From the NCBI GenBank assembly GCA_049273695.1, contig JBASRE010000042.1, positions 310,001 to 374,000 on the forward strand: a stretch of DNA of 64,000 nt, in the 5' to 3' direction. Below the pieces are notes generated by a model. It had not been told where the DNA came from. It did not search any database and saw only the letters and a list, made by a program, of their open reading frames with translations. Position 1 is the first letter of the stretch, and every line of letters begins with the position of its first letter. Below are positions 1-12,727 of the stretch, piece after piece. The stretch comes from UBA11740 sp049273695. Lineage in GTDB: Bacteria > Acidobacteriota > Blastocatellia > Pyrinomonadales > Pyrinomonadaceae. The translations under genes and the position numbers were made by a program.

Positions 1-3759
<3,759 letters not shown>

Positions 3760-3806
3760 CCTTTACCCCGGGCCTGATCGCATGATCATGGCCCGGCCAA
3801 ACCTTC

Positions 3807-3844
3807 GGGCGACGTTTCCGGCAAGGAGCGTCGCCCTTTTTTTT
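3807..3844 (+). terminator. Rho-independent terminator after first receptor
   Basis: GGGCGACG (3807-3814) pairs perfectly with CGTCGCCC (3829-3836) across a 14-base loop and is followed by eight T residues (3837-3844). It lies about 50 bases after the receptor stop codon. Confidence 0.9.
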
Positions 3845-4015
3845 CACCAATGCGGTCAAGCACGAACCGTGCGTGTGGTGCGCCGCTCGTGTTAAAATCC
3901 GCCCGCGTTCGCAAGGCAACTCTCCCCTGCCGCAACGCACTCACACGAGAGGCGGCCGAAGGGCCGCTCACGTAAACTCAACCTCGGAAGTTCACGCACT
4001 TAAGGAGATTTCACA

Positions 4016-4903
4016 GTGAGAAATATTCGTCTTGTTCCCCCCGCCTTCGCCGCAGTCGTGGTCGCGTTCCTCTTTGTGGCCGGCGCGCGCGTGGCCACCG
4101 TCTCAGTCACCGCCGGTGACGAACAGAAGATGAAGCCGGAAGAGCTGGTCGCAAAGCACCTCGAATCAATCGGCACGGCCGAGGCACGCGCCGCGGCGCG
4201 CAATCGGATCATCAACGGTATTTCCGAACTGACCCTCAAGCAGGGGGGCTCAGGCAACCTGGTAGGCAGCGCCCTGATGGCTTCGGAAGGAAACAAGAAC
4301 ATGATCATGATGGGCTTCAATCGCGCCGACTACGATTCCGAGAAGATTAGTTATAACGGCAACAAGTTGACCGTGGCGCAGATTCGTCCGGGCGTGCGTT
4401 CGCCGACCGGCGAGTTTTTCCGCACCCATGACGAAATGTTTAGGGAGGGGCTGTTCGGTGGCACGCTTTCGCAGTCGTGGCCACTGCTGAACGTCGCGGA
4501 GCGTAAGCCGAAGCTGGAGTACGGCGGCACCAAAAAAATCGGCGGTCGGCTGGCGCACGAACTGAAGTACATGCCAAACAAGGGCGCAAGTCTCAAGATC
4601 AAGCTTTACTTCGACGCTGAGAATTTCCGTCACATCCGTTCCGAGTATGAGCGCCAGATTGCGGCCACCATGGGAGCGCGCCCTATCGACTCGGGTGGCC
4701 GTCTTGATACTCGTTACAAGGCCGTTGAAGAGTTCTCAGATTTCAAAGAAGAGAACGGCCTGACGCTGCCGCACACGTACAAGTTCGAGCTGCATATTTC
4801 ATCAGGGAATGCGCCAATGCTGCTGGACTGGGTGCTCAGCCTGCAAAAGTTCAGTTTCAATCAATCGATGAGCGGCAAAGACTTCGACGTTGAGGGAGAC
4901 TGA
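4016..4903 (+). CDS. Secreted LolA-fold-like protein, receptor companion
   Basis: A 295-residue protein with a GTG start, AAGGAG at 4002-4007 and an N-terminal hydrophobic segment (about residues 8-31), so probably exported. Alternating polar/hydrophobic strands and the pattern YGGTKKIGGR...LKIKLYFDAENFRHIRSEYE suggest the curved beta-sheet of outer-membrane lipoprotein-sorting (LolA/LolB-like) proteins; this fold assignment is inference. There is no lipobox. It is clearly paralogous to the protein at 10048-10947 (shared SQSWPLLN, KLEYGGTKKI and GLTLPH/GLSLPH blocks), and both lie directly downstream of an Oar-like receptor. A role in the periplasm or outer membrane alongside that receptor is plausible but unproven. 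Confidence 0.75.
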   Translation: MRNIRLVPPAFAAVVVAFLFVAGARVATVSVTAGDEQKMKPEELVAKHLESIGTAEARAAARNRIINGISELTLKQGGSGNLVGSALMASEGNKNMIMMGFNRADYDSEKISYNGNKLTVAQIRPGVRSPTGEFFRTHDEMFREGLFGGTLSQSWPLLNVAERKPKLEYGGTKKIGGRLAHELKYMPNKGASLKIKLYFDAENFRHIRSEYERQIAATMGARPIDSGGRLDTRYKAVEEFSDFKEENGLTLPHTYKFELHISSGNAPMLLDWVLSLQKFSFNQSMSGKDFDVEGD

Positions 4904-5024
4904 CCGGAGCGGCTAGGCGGGATCCCTCCGAACGTTCAGTTCCGCGGGACAGGACGGGATTCACGGCCCGCGGATTGCGAGAAAGGAACACGTCAGTTAC
5001 GGCCGTATACTCCAAGGAGACGTT

Positions 5025-5678
5025 ATGAGACCGGCGCTGTGTCTTATCATTGTCGCGCTAGTTGTAGTGGCCCAGGGGCAAACAGAAGCTCCGCAAACGG
5101 TGCCGCTGGTCGTCGTAAAGTTCAACGCTGGGATTTACCGCGAGCCGAACAATGTAGTTCGATCGTCACAGGATCCCGACCCGCCGATGGAGCCCATCCG
5201 CGCGATGCCGGTACCGCCGCGAAACGAAACCGCGGTAGAGAAGAGCCGGCGTGAGATGAATGAGCAGCGCGTAGCATTGAGAGGGGTGGAATTAAACGCG
5301 GCACTCTCAGCCAACAAGGGAGTCAAACTCTACCTTTACCATCTGGAGGTAAAGAATACGGGCACCCGTAAGATCAAGAGCTTTGCGTGGGAGTACCAGT
5401 CCAGCGGTGTTTCCGACCCATCTGACCGTCAGTTTTACTGCGCAGTAAACGCCAAGCCGAACGATAAGAAGGATTTCGATTTGCTTGCGCCCTTCGCTCC
5501 CTCTCGAGTTGTAGACGCAAGCTCTGCCGGTCAAAAAACAGACAAGAAGGGTGTAGTCGTAATCAACAAGGTTGAATACGCCGATGGGTCCATCTGGGTG
5601 CGCCCCGGTTGGAAGCAGGCAATCTTCTCAGACGAAGTCACAAAGAAGATCGAAATCGGCCAATGCGTCGGACTCTGA
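5025..5678 (+). CDS. Small secreted Ig-like-core protein, family member 1
   Basis: A 217-residue protein with a signal peptide ending near VAQGQ (residue 19) and an AAGGAG site ahead of the ATG. The C-terminal half has the family signature: HLEVKNTGTRKIKSFAWEYQ (106-125), a single Cys139 after DRQFY, VVINKVEYADGSIWVRPGW (178-196) and a C-terminal GQCVGL with Cys214. The strand pattern and the N-x-x-x-K-x-I-x-x-F-x-W-x-Y block resemble FxLYD-type Ig-like domains. The two cysteines are conserved in two paralogues (11029 and 11716) and may form a disulfide. No specific function can be assigned. It follows the LolA-like gene by 121 bases and probably belongs to the receptor cassette. Confidence 0.75.
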   Translation: MRPALCLIIVALVVVAQGQTEAPQTVPLVVVKFNAGIYREPNNVVRSSQDPDPPMEPIRAMPVPPRNETAVEKSRREMNEQRVALRGVELNAALSANKGVKLYLYHLEVKNTGTRKIKSFAWEYQSSGVSDPSDRQFYCAVNAKPNDKKDFDLLAPFAPSRVVDASSAGQKTDKKGVVVINKVEYADGSIWVRPGWKQAIFSDEVTKKIEIGQCVGL

Positions 5679-5722
5679 ACGGCCTTTCTTATTCAGCAAG
5701 TCGCTGCTGAACTTCCTAACTC

Positions 5723-5960
5723 GGAAGGTCTTAACCAGTAAATAGGGAAGCAACCCGGAGCTCTCGCCTCTGACGAATCGCACCGTTAGAGCGCTCCCAT
5801 CTCAAGCCTCAAAACATCCAAGAATTTGGACTTAAAACCAAATTTTCGTCTATTGCTCCAAACGTACGGCGACGCCTCCAATAGCGGAAATGCCCTTTTG
5901 TTCGAGCGGTCGTCGTCCGACAAGGAAGATAGCCCTGCGGAACATTGCTTGCCTAAAACC
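5723..5960 (+). promoter_or_regulatory. Conserved leader of second receptor gene
   Basis: The 436-base gap 5679-6114 has no credible gene. Part of it resembles the gap before the third receptor (12431-12626): a GAAGGTCTTAACC-like block near 5723, a CGGAGCT block near 5756, a hairpin at 5821-5846, and GGAACATTGCTTGCCTAAA near 5939-5957. The hairpin pairs AGAATTTGG (5821-5829) with CCAAATTTT (5838-5846) around ACTTAAAA. In the other copy one A-T pair is T-A, a compensatory change. This points to a conserved untranslated element, perhaps a structured leader RNA or a duplicated operator. No known riboswitch class was recognised. Confidence 0.6.
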
Positions 5961-6114
5961 TTAACAAACTGATCGCAATGGGCCGGTTGAGGGGTTCAAC
6001 GGCTCGTGTGTTCGACGAACAACTGACATTTCAACCGCGCATTCTGTGTGAGGTCAGTACCAAACGCGCGCGCGGACAAGCAGACAACTTGACCTACCTT
6101 TGGAGGAGCCTACC

Positions 6115-9100
6115 ATGAGGAGAATCAGTGTTATCGCCCTAGCAGTCTTCGTGTTTTCGGCGGCATCCGTAGTCTTTGGACAGACGTCAAACAGCCGTGT
6201 CACCGGCACTGTCAAAGACACTTCGGATGCCGTAGTCCCCGGTGTAAAAGTCGTTCTGACCGACCTGAAAACAAAACAAGAGCGTACGGTACAGACCAAC
6301 GACGAAGGAGTTTTCACTTTCACGGACGTGCAGCCCGGCCCCTACTCACTCGTTGCTGAACGTACCGGATTCAAGAAAGCTCAGGTCGTCGACTTGCAAG
6401 TAAACATTGATAAGCCGGCGGTAATTAACGTCACGCTGGAACCTGGAGAAGTCACACAAACAGTCTCGGTCACTGCATCGGAAGCGCAGAGCTTGATTCG
6501 CACCGAAGATGCGAAGCTTGCGACCACTGTCGATGTCAAACAAGTGCAAGACCTGCCACTCAATGGCCGCAATCCGATCAATATTGCCGGCGGCATGGCC
6601 GGTGTGAACACGAATACGAATGTGCGCCAGTCCGTAATTAACGGCATGCGCGGATCGTTTTCGAATATCACCTGGGATGGCATTGAAATTAACGACAACC
6701 TGGTGCGCACCGATGCGCTGTTCGGCGTCAACACGCCGAGCGTTGCCGGCGTCGCTGAGTTTCAAGTGACCACGCAGAATGCTGGACCAGATGAGGGACT
6801 CGGCATCGCCCAGATCAAATTCACAACGCCACGCGGTGGTAGCAGCTATCATGGCGAGGTCTATGATTTCTACCGCAACGATAAGTTCGATGCCAACACC
6901 TTCTTCAACAACGTGAGTGGATTGGCGAAACCGAAGTTGCTTCAGCATCAGTATGGTTTCAATATCGGCGGACCGTTTGCGCTCCCGAGGTTCGGTGAGG
7001 GCGGCCCAAGCTTATTTGAGAAAAAGAAGCTGTTCTTCTACTTCTTTTACGAATTCACTGATACGACACAGGACTTCACGCCGAACCGCACTGTTCTTTT
7101 GGCGGGTGCGCGCACGGGCAACTTCACTTACGTCAGAACGGACAATAGCCAACTGCAAACGGTGAATCTCCTGACGCTCACAGGCCGTACGCTCGATCCG
7201 CGAATTGCCGAGTTGATTGCCTTGACACCACCGTCGAACAACACAACCGTTGGCGACACGCGCAACACGGCCGGATTCCGGTTCAATACGCCCAACGGAA
7301 GCACCGGGCGGAACATCGGATTTCGACTTGATTACGACATTAACTCGAGTAACCGAGTCGAAGGCGTCTATTCGCACTTCCTCTCGAAACTGCCCAATGA
7401 CGTTCAGTTGAACAACATTGGCGAGCAGTTTCCTGGTTTACCCGGCGGTGGCCAGGAGTCGAGTCGTCCGCGCTACGCGCTGGCCTGGCATTCGAGCCTG
7501 ACATCCACAATTAGTAATGAACTTAGGTTTGGATTTTCTTCAAGCACGCCGTTGTTCTTTAATCGGGAGGATTTTTCGGAAGGGTATCGTCTGACGTTGC
7601 CGCTAATCACGACCCCGATTCAGAACTTCCTTCAGCAGGGACGCGCGCCACGCAATCACGATTTGATTGACAACGCATCCTGGGTGAAGGGCAACCATGT
7701 GATCAAATTCGGTGGCACGGCCCGTTGGGTTCGAATCCTGAACTTTAACGACGGCGGCATCGTGCCGCAGTTCACGGTGGGCTTCAATACGACCACCAAC
7801 CGGACGCCGCTCGTTAACAACACGGCGACGTTCCCAGGTGGCCTGTCGGCGACGCAGTTCACCACCGCCAACAATCTTCTGGGATTGCTTTCGGGAGCGC
7901 TCAGCACTGTGACTGAGACCTTCAATGTCGCGAGCCGAACTTCAGGCTTTACTCGTGGAATCGGTTCGATCCGTCACCTGGACTATGACACGCTCGCCTT
8001 TTATGTTGGCGACACCTGGCGGGCCCGGGAGAATCTTTCGCTGAATCTGGGTATTCGTTACGAGTACATTGGCCCAGTGACCGAAAGAGATGGCCTCGGG
8101 TTGATGCCCAGGGATCTCTCGCTGAATGCGATAAACGATCCGCTCGCAGTCCTGGATTTTGCCGGCAAAGGCACCGGCCGCGAGTTCCTGGCAAAAGACC
8201 TGAATAACTGGGCGCCGAACTTCAGCTTTGCTTGGGATCCATTCAGCTCCGGTAAGACTTCGGTGCGCGGCGGTTTTTCTCTCGCCTATGCGATCGACAA
8301 CAACGCGACGGTACTCAACAACGCTGCCGTCGGTGGGAACGCCGGTTTGCAATCGACCGCAACCTATACAACGTTGTCAGGTACAGTTAGCGGACCGGTT
8401 GCCCAGGGTACCCCGAACTGCGCTCTGGCCTCAGGCAATCCGACTTGTGCTGGACTCATCAACGTTGCGGTGCCGGCTTTTCTCGTGCCGCGCACGTTGA
8501 TTGATCAGTTGACGTTAAGTCAGGCGCCAACCATCTTCACCACCGAGTACAATCTGAAGACCCCGTACGCCATTCAGTGGAACTTCGGCATCGAGCGAGA
8601 GTTCATGAAGGACACGGCGTTCTCGGTCGGCTATGTAGGGAACCGGGGTGTGCAATTGACTCGCGGTCTCGACACTAATCAGGTGACCATTTTCCAAAAT
8701 GGGTTCTTCGCAGATTTTCTGCGCGCTCAGTCTAACCTCGCCGCATTTGGTAATCCTGACTGTACCGCGGCTATGGCGCTCGCCACCGGTTGCCAGGTGT
8801 TAACGGTTTTCCCGAGGCTGGGCACCGGCGCTTCCGCACGCGGCAATCTGGGTGACGCGACTATTCGAAACCTGATCACTACCGGTCAGGTCGGCGAATT
8901 AGCCAGCACGTACGTCTCTGCGAGGAACACGTACATGAACATCTCGCAGCCTTGTAACCAAGGGGCGATAGGAACAGGGGCACTATCTCTGTGTCCCAGC
9001 TTCTTCCTGCCTGCCAACGGTAATGCTTTTGTTACCGACTATGTCGGCAGCGGCGGCTGGTCGAGCTATCACGGATTGCAAGCCGAAGTCCGCAAGCGCT

Positions 9101-9867
9101 TGAGTGATGGTTGGTACTACCAGGTGAACTACACCTGGAGTAAAGCCTTCACCAATTCCGAACAGGCGCAAGCCGAGTTCAACCCGCATCTCGACAACGG
9201 AATCGGTGACCCGCTCGAGAAGAAACGGAACAATCAGGACGTCCAGCATGTAATCAAAGGCAACTTTGTTTACGAGTTGCCGTTCGGACCTGGCAAGCAA
9301 TTCGGTAACGGCGGCGGCTGGACCAGCAAGCTCCTCGGCGGCTGGCAAATCAGCGGCATCGGCCAGTGGAGAACCGGGCGACCAATCTCGTTCCTGACCG
9401 GCGATGGCACAACGACCAGCCCATTCCGCGGAACAGTGAATCGTTCCGCTCGATCGGGGAATAACACACCGAACACGACGCTGAGTTTGAGTGAACTACA
9501 GGGGCGCGTGGGACTGTACTACCATCCTGTGACCGGGCTTCCGTTAGTCGTGGATCCCGCGTTAATCGGAACTGACGGACGTGCGAACCCCGCGTTTTTT
9601 ACGAATCCGGCGGCGGGTACTTTCGGCAGGTTGAGTTTAACTCCTGTTGACGGTCCCGGTTACTGGAACGTTGATGCGGCGCTGATCAAGAGGACGAGGT
9701 TTGGAGAGCGTGTGGGCGTTGAGCTGCGGCTTGAGGCCTTCAACGTCTTCAATCACACAAACTTCTCAGTTGGGAACACGCAGGACATTAACAGCACCAA
9801 CTTTGGGAAGATCAACGCCACGTTCGACAACCGCATTCTCCAGTGGGCGTGGAAGTTCACTTTCTAA
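6115..9867 (+). CDS. Oar-like TonB-dependent receptor, second copy
   Basis: A 1250-residue outer-membrane receptor. The ATG at 6115 is preferred over an upstream TTG at 6100 because GGAGGAG (6102-6108) sits six bases before it and it gives a standard signal peptide (MRRISVIALAVFVFSAAS...FGQ). It has the carboxypeptidase-regulatory-like domain (about 25-105, VTGTVKDTSD), a plug-like region with LPLNGRNPI, and a barrel ending in the aromatic motif WAWKFTF. It is a close paralogue of the first receptor throughout (FNIGGP, LPRFGEGG, TPYAIQWNFGIERE). An unusually long leader precedes it and a strong terminator follows. The substrate is unknown. Confidence 0.92.
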   Translation: MRRISVIALAVFVFSAASVVFGQTSNSRVTGTVKDTSDAVVPGVKVVLTDLKTKQERTVQTNDEGVFTFTDVQPGPYSLVAERTGFKKAQVVDLQVNIDKPAVINVTLEPGEVTQTVSVTASEAQSLIRTEDAKLATTVDVKQVQDLPLNGRNPINIAGGMAGVNTNTNVRQSVINGMRGSFSNITWDGIEINDNLVRTDALFGVNTPSVAGVAEFQVTTQNAGPDEGLGIAQIKFTTPRGGSSYHGEVYDFYRNDKFDANTFFNNVSGLAKPKLLQHQYGFNIGGPFALPRFGEGGPSLFEKKKLFFYFFYEFTDTTQDFTPNRTVLLAGARTGNFTYVRTDNSQLQTVNLLTLTGRTLDPRIAELIALTPPSNNTTVGDTRNTAGFRFNTPNGSTGRNIGFRLDYDINSSNRVEGVYSHFLSKLPNDVQLNNIGEQFPGLPGGGQESSRPRYALAWHSSLTSTISNELRFGFSSSTPLFFNREDFSEGYRLTLPLITTPIQNFLQQGRAPRNHDLIDNASWVKGNHVIKFGGTARWVRILNFNDGGIVPQFTVGFNTTTNRTPLVNNTATFPGGLSATQFTTANNLLGLLSGALSTVTETFNVASRTSGFTRGIGSIRHLDYDTLAFYVGDTWRARENLSLNLGIRYEYIGPVTERDGLGLMPRDLSLNAINDPLAVLDFAGKGTGREFLAKDLNNWAPNFSFAWDPFSSGKTSVRGGFSLAYAIDNNATVLNNAAVGGNAGLQSTATYTTLSGTVSGPVAQGTPNCALASGNPTCAGLINVAVPAFLVPRTLIDQLTLSQAPTIFTTEYNLKTPYAIQWNFGIEREFMKDTAFSVGYVGNRGVQLTRGLDTNQVTIFQNGFFADFLRAQSNLAAFGNPDCTAAMALATGCQVLTVFPRLGTGASARGNLGDATIRNLITTGQVGELASTYVSARNTYMNISQPCNQGAIGTGALSLCPSFFLPANGNAFVTDYVGSGGWSSYHGLQAEVRKRLSDGWYYQVNYTWSKAFTNSEQAQAEFNPHLDNGIGDPLEKKRNNQDVQHVIKGNFVYELPFGPGKQFGNGGGWTSKLLGGWQISGIGQWRTGRPISFLTGDGTTTSPFRGTVNRSARSGNNTPNTTLSLSELQGRVGLYYHPVTGLPLVVDPALIGTDGRANPAFFTNPAAGTFGRLSLTPVDGPGYWNVDAALIKRTRFGERVGVELRLEAFNVFNHTNFSVGNTQDINSTNFGKINATFDNRILQWAWKFTF

Positions 9868-9917
9868 CGTCACACTCTTTGGCTGTATTTTAAGCAGCCC
9901 CGAAAAGTTGTCCTTTC

Positions 9918-9956
9918 CCGGGCGTTGTCTTTCGAGGCAACGCCCGGCTTTCTTTT
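9918..9956 (+). terminator. Rho-independent terminator after second receptor
   Basis: A perfect 10-bp stem, CCGGGCGTTG (9918-9927) with CAACGCCCGG (9938-9947), encloses a 10-base loop and is followed by CTTTCTTTT. It separates the receptor from the downstream small secreted genes. Confidence 0.88.
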
Positions 9957-10047
9957 AAGATAGAGTTTTTGTTGCCCCTGGCCCGGGGGAATAGTTATCG
10001 TATCGCCACCCGGCTCGAGTCTTTGCATTACCCTTGGGAGAATCGCG

Positions 10048-10947
10048 ATGAAAATATTTCGATCACCGGCCTTCATCTCCTCCGCTTTCGTTTTACTGGC
10101 CGTCGGCTTGTGCGTTGTGCCGGTCACTTCAGAAAAGCTGACACCCGCTGACGTCGTCGCAAAACACGCCGCATCGATCGGATCGCCCGAAGCGCGCACG
10201 CGCGCTAAAGGCACGCGAATAAAAGGTACCGTTGAACTGATCGTAAAGCAGGGCGGAATTGGTAATTCAGCAGGCAGTGTCGTCCTGGCATCGCACGGCA
10301 CCCAGAACATGGTGACGATGACGTTCGATGCGGGCGAAACCACCTCGTTCAGGTTTGACGGGAGCAAGACGACGGTCACGCAATTTCGTCCGGGCCGTCA
10401 CACAGCGTTGGAACACTTCTTTGCGGAAAACGAGGAAATCGTCGGTGAGGGTTTGGTTGGCGGCGTGCTGTCTGAGTCGTGGCCGCTTCTCAACCTTCAG
10501 GAGAAGAACCCGAAGCTGGAATACGGCGGGACAAAAAAGATCGACGGCCGGCAGCTACACGCGATCAAATACCGATCGCGGAAGGGATCGGAACTGAACA
10601 TTACTCTCTTCTTCGACGCCGAAACTTTTCAGCACGTGCGAACTGAGTATGAAAAGACAGTTTACTCGACGGCGCAGCAGAGAATTCCCGGCCAACCCGG
10701 CCGTCTGCCCAGCGCGAGTGAGGCGCGCGGCGCGCCGCAGCGATTGACTGCATACGAAGCATTTTCTGACTTTAAAACTGAGGGTGGTTTGAGTTTGCCG
10801 CACATATACAAATTTGAACTTTCAGTTCAGTCTAATCTGCGTCCGCTGCTGATTAACTGGACTTTCAACCTGACGGAGTTTACGTTTAATACACCGGTTA
10901 ATCCGGCAGAGTTTGTCGTCGGCGATGAAGCGTCGAAACGAGATTAG
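10048..10947 (+). CDS. Secreted LolA-fold-like protein, second copy
   Basis: A 299-residue paralogue of the protein at 4016-4903. It shares an N-terminal export signal (hydrophobic to about residue 27), the KLTPADVVAKHAASIGSPEA opening, the YGGTKKIDGRQLHAIKYRS block, FFDAETFQHVRTEYE and GLSLPHIYKFEL. GGGAGAA precedes the ATG. The fold suggestion (LolA/LolB-like) rests on the strand pattern and the 'KLYFDAE/LFFDAE' strand; it is inference. The position matches the first cassette: receptor, terminator, LolA-like gene, small Ig-like gene. The central linker is longer here (an RLPSASEARGAP insert). Confidence 0.75.
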   Translation: MKIFRSPAFISSAFVLLAVGLCVVPVTSEKLTPADVVAKHAASIGSPEARTRAKGTRIKGTVELIVKQGGIGNSAGSVVLASHGTQNMVTMTFDAGETTSFRFDGSKTTVTQFRPGRHTALEHFFAENEEIVGEGLVGGVLSESWPLLNLQEKNPKLEYGGTKKIDGRQLHAIKYRSRKGSELNITLFFDAETFQHVRTEYEKTVYSTAQQRIPGQPGRLPSASEARGAPQRLTAYEAFSDFKTEGGLSLPHIYKFELSVQSNLRPLLINWTFNLTEFTFNTPVNPAEFVVGDEASKRD

Positions 10948-11028
10948 TTTAGCGACCAAGTCTGGAAGCCGGCGCAATCCTATCGAGCTATGAAAACCGG
11001 GGCGCGGGTGTAGTACGAGAGAGGCCAC

Positions 11029-11685
11029 ATGAAATTTCTGATGCTCTCAACATTGAGTCTGCTGTTCATCGCAACGCAGCCGCAAACGGGCGGTCCGCAG
11101 TCATCCGATTTGGCGGTGATGAAGTTCAGCTGTGGCGAGTACCAAAAACGCAGCAGCATGGTTCGTTCGGTACATGAACCGGACGAGGGAGGAAACCAAC
11201 CAATTCGGATCAATCAACAGCGTCGTAACGAACCGCAAGAGGTCCTCAATAGCCGCGACATGGCTGAACGACGTGCCGAACTGAGGACCACGGAAGTGAA
11301 CGCCACACTTTCAACGCAGAAGGCCGCGAAACTTTACTTTTATCATTTGGAAGTTAAGAACAACGGCAGCCGGGCCATCAAGAGCTTTGCGTGGGAGTAC
11401 GAATCCAGCGGCGTTCCCGATCCCTCCGACCGGCATTTCTTCTGTGTAGTAAACGCGAAGCCAAACCAAAAGAAACAATTCGATCTGTTTACTTCCCTCG
11501 CTCCATCCAGAGTCGTTGACGTCACGGCCGTAAGCGAAAAACCAGGTAATTCGAAAGGCGTCGTGGTCATCAACAAAATCGAATACGACGACGGAACTAC
11601 CTGGCTGCGTCCCGGTTGGAATGCGGCAACCTTTTCTGCCGAGGCAACCCAGAAGGTTGAAGCCGGCAAGTGCGTTGGGCTATGA
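11029..11685 (+). CDS. Small secreted Ig-like-core protein, family member 2
   Basis: A 218-residue protein, almost colinear with the 217-residue member at 5025-5678. Both have a signal-peptide-like start, Glu/Arg-rich middle, YHLEVKNNGSRAIKSFAWEY, DPSDRHFFC (Cys139), APSRVVDV, INKIEYDDGTTWLRPGW and C-terminal GKCVGL (Cys215). An extra Cys lies at residue 35. GAGAGAGG precedes the ATG at 11029. It is one step of a local duplication that copied receptor, LolA-like and Ig-like genes together. Function is unknown; a soluble periplasmic or exported role is inferred from the signal sequence alone. Confidence 0.75.
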   Translation: MKFLMLSTLSLLFIATQPQTGGPQSSDLAVMKFSCGEYQKRSSMVRSVHEPDEGGNQPIRINQQRRNEPQEVLNSRDMAERRAELRTTEVNATLSTQKAAKLYFYHLEVKNNGSRAIKSFAWEYESSGVPDPSDRHFFCVVNAKPNQKKQFDLFTSLAPSRVVDVTAVSEKPGNSKGVVVINKIEYDDGTTWLRPGWNAATFSAEATQKVEAGKCVGL

Positions 11686-11715
11686 AAGGTTTACGCGGGC
11701 TGTGCGGGCGCGATC

Positions 11716-12411
11716 ATGAAATCACTTTTCACGCTGGCTCTGCTCTCCTTAGCTCTTCCATTAGCGGAGCCGATCCTTCAGGAAAGTTCCGGCTTGGAGG
11801 TTCTAAGCCTGGAGGTGAAGAAAGAGATCGTGCGTGAAGACGACTGGCGTCTTTCGATGATCTCGACAAAGCCGCCCGAAATTCGTCCGACACTGGGCAG
11901 AGGTGACGGAGACAGAACCGATCCGCCAGACGTCGCTACCTTGAAAGAGACGCGTCAAGATACGGCCCTGCGCATGCGCGACTTGGCTTTGGTATCGAAC
12001 AAGAAAGACGAGTCGCGGTTTCGAATGGTTCCCGTTTACGTCTTTGCGGTTCAAATGAAGAACACAACGCTGAAGCCGATCACAACGTTCGTGTGGGCTT
12101 ACCATCTGCCTGGGTCACCATCAGACCCTTCAACTGATGAGCGACCGGACCAACAGTATCTATGCAAAGTGGGAATAGCAGCGGGCGAAACCAAAGTGGT
12201 CACAGTGACTTCTCCTGTGCGGCGACCCAGAGTTGTTGACGTTTCCACTTTAAGCACACCACAACTGCATGAGCCAACGCTCAAGGACATGATCATCAAT
12301 CAGATCCAGTTCGCCGACGATGACAAGTGGCAGCGGCCCGACTGGAACCCGGTAGTTCTTTCCCGGCAGGGTGCCCGGAAGTTGGGTAAGGGTAAGTGCA
12401 TCGCCCTCTGA
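11716..12411 (+). CDS. Small secreted Ig-like-core protein, family member 3
   Basis: A 231-residue exported protein, only 30 bases after member 2 and probably co-transcribed. It is more diverged but keeps the layout: VYVFAVQMKNTTLKPITTFV then WAYHLPG (108-133), Cys150 after QQY, PRVVDVSTL, IINQIQFADDDKWQRPDW (193-210) and C-terminal GKGKCIAL (Cys228). The matching Cys pair in three paralogues suggests a conserved disulfide tying a core strand to the C-terminus. No strong ribosome site is visible. It is extra relative to the first cassette, so the family has expanded locally. Confidence 0.7.
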   Translation: MKSLFTLALLSLALPLAEPILQESSGLEVLSLEVKKEIVREDDWRLSMISTKPPEIRPTLGRGDGDRTDPPDVATLKETRQDTALRMRDLALVSNKKDESRFRMVPVYVFAVQMKNTTLKPITTFVWAYHLPGSPSDPSTDERPDQQYLCKVGIAAGETKVVTVTSPVRRPRVVDVSTLSTPQLHEPTLKDMIINQIQFADDDKWQRPDWNPVVLSRQGARKLGKGKCIAL

Positions 12412-12430
12412 GAGAGTCTCATTCAATAAG

Positions 12431-12626
12431 CCAACCGAGCGAAGGTCTTGAACCCACAAGGCTCCTTTACGGAGCTTCAGACTAATCCAAGATTTTGGAA
12501 TTAAAACCAAAATTTCGGCCGCAAATCGGCCTGACTGCTCGCTAAGACAACGCGAAAAGCACCAAATTGAGGCGAGAAAGACAATGGTTGATCGAACCTC
12601 CTCTACGGGAACATTGCTTGCTTAAA
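12431..12626 (+). promoter_or_regulatory. Conserved leader of third receptor gene
   Basis: The 316-base gap 12412-12727 carries no gene. It repeats the leader seen before the second receptor: GAAGGTCTTGAACC (from 12431), CGGAGCT, then a hairpin pairing AGATTTTGG (12490-12498) with CCAAAATTT (12507-12515) around AATTAAAA, then GGGAACATTGCTTGCTTAAA (12607-12626). The distance from hairpin to the AACATTGC block is about 91 bases in both copies. AGGAGG (12711-12716) for the receptor follows. Probably a shared regulatory element; its ligand or protein is unknown. Confidence 0.6.
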
Positions 12627-12727
12627 GGTCAGCAAAGCCTTTTCGCATCCCCCCAGTCGGTCTCGTCGGGATGCCCGTTAGAACAAGTAGGAGTCAGTTC
12701 TAAAAACTTAAGGAGGACGAAGCGGTT

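Noticed and set aside
7942..8352. Antisense reading frame inside the second receptor
   Set aside because: Shadow of a confident gene, without start signals or recognisable protein features.
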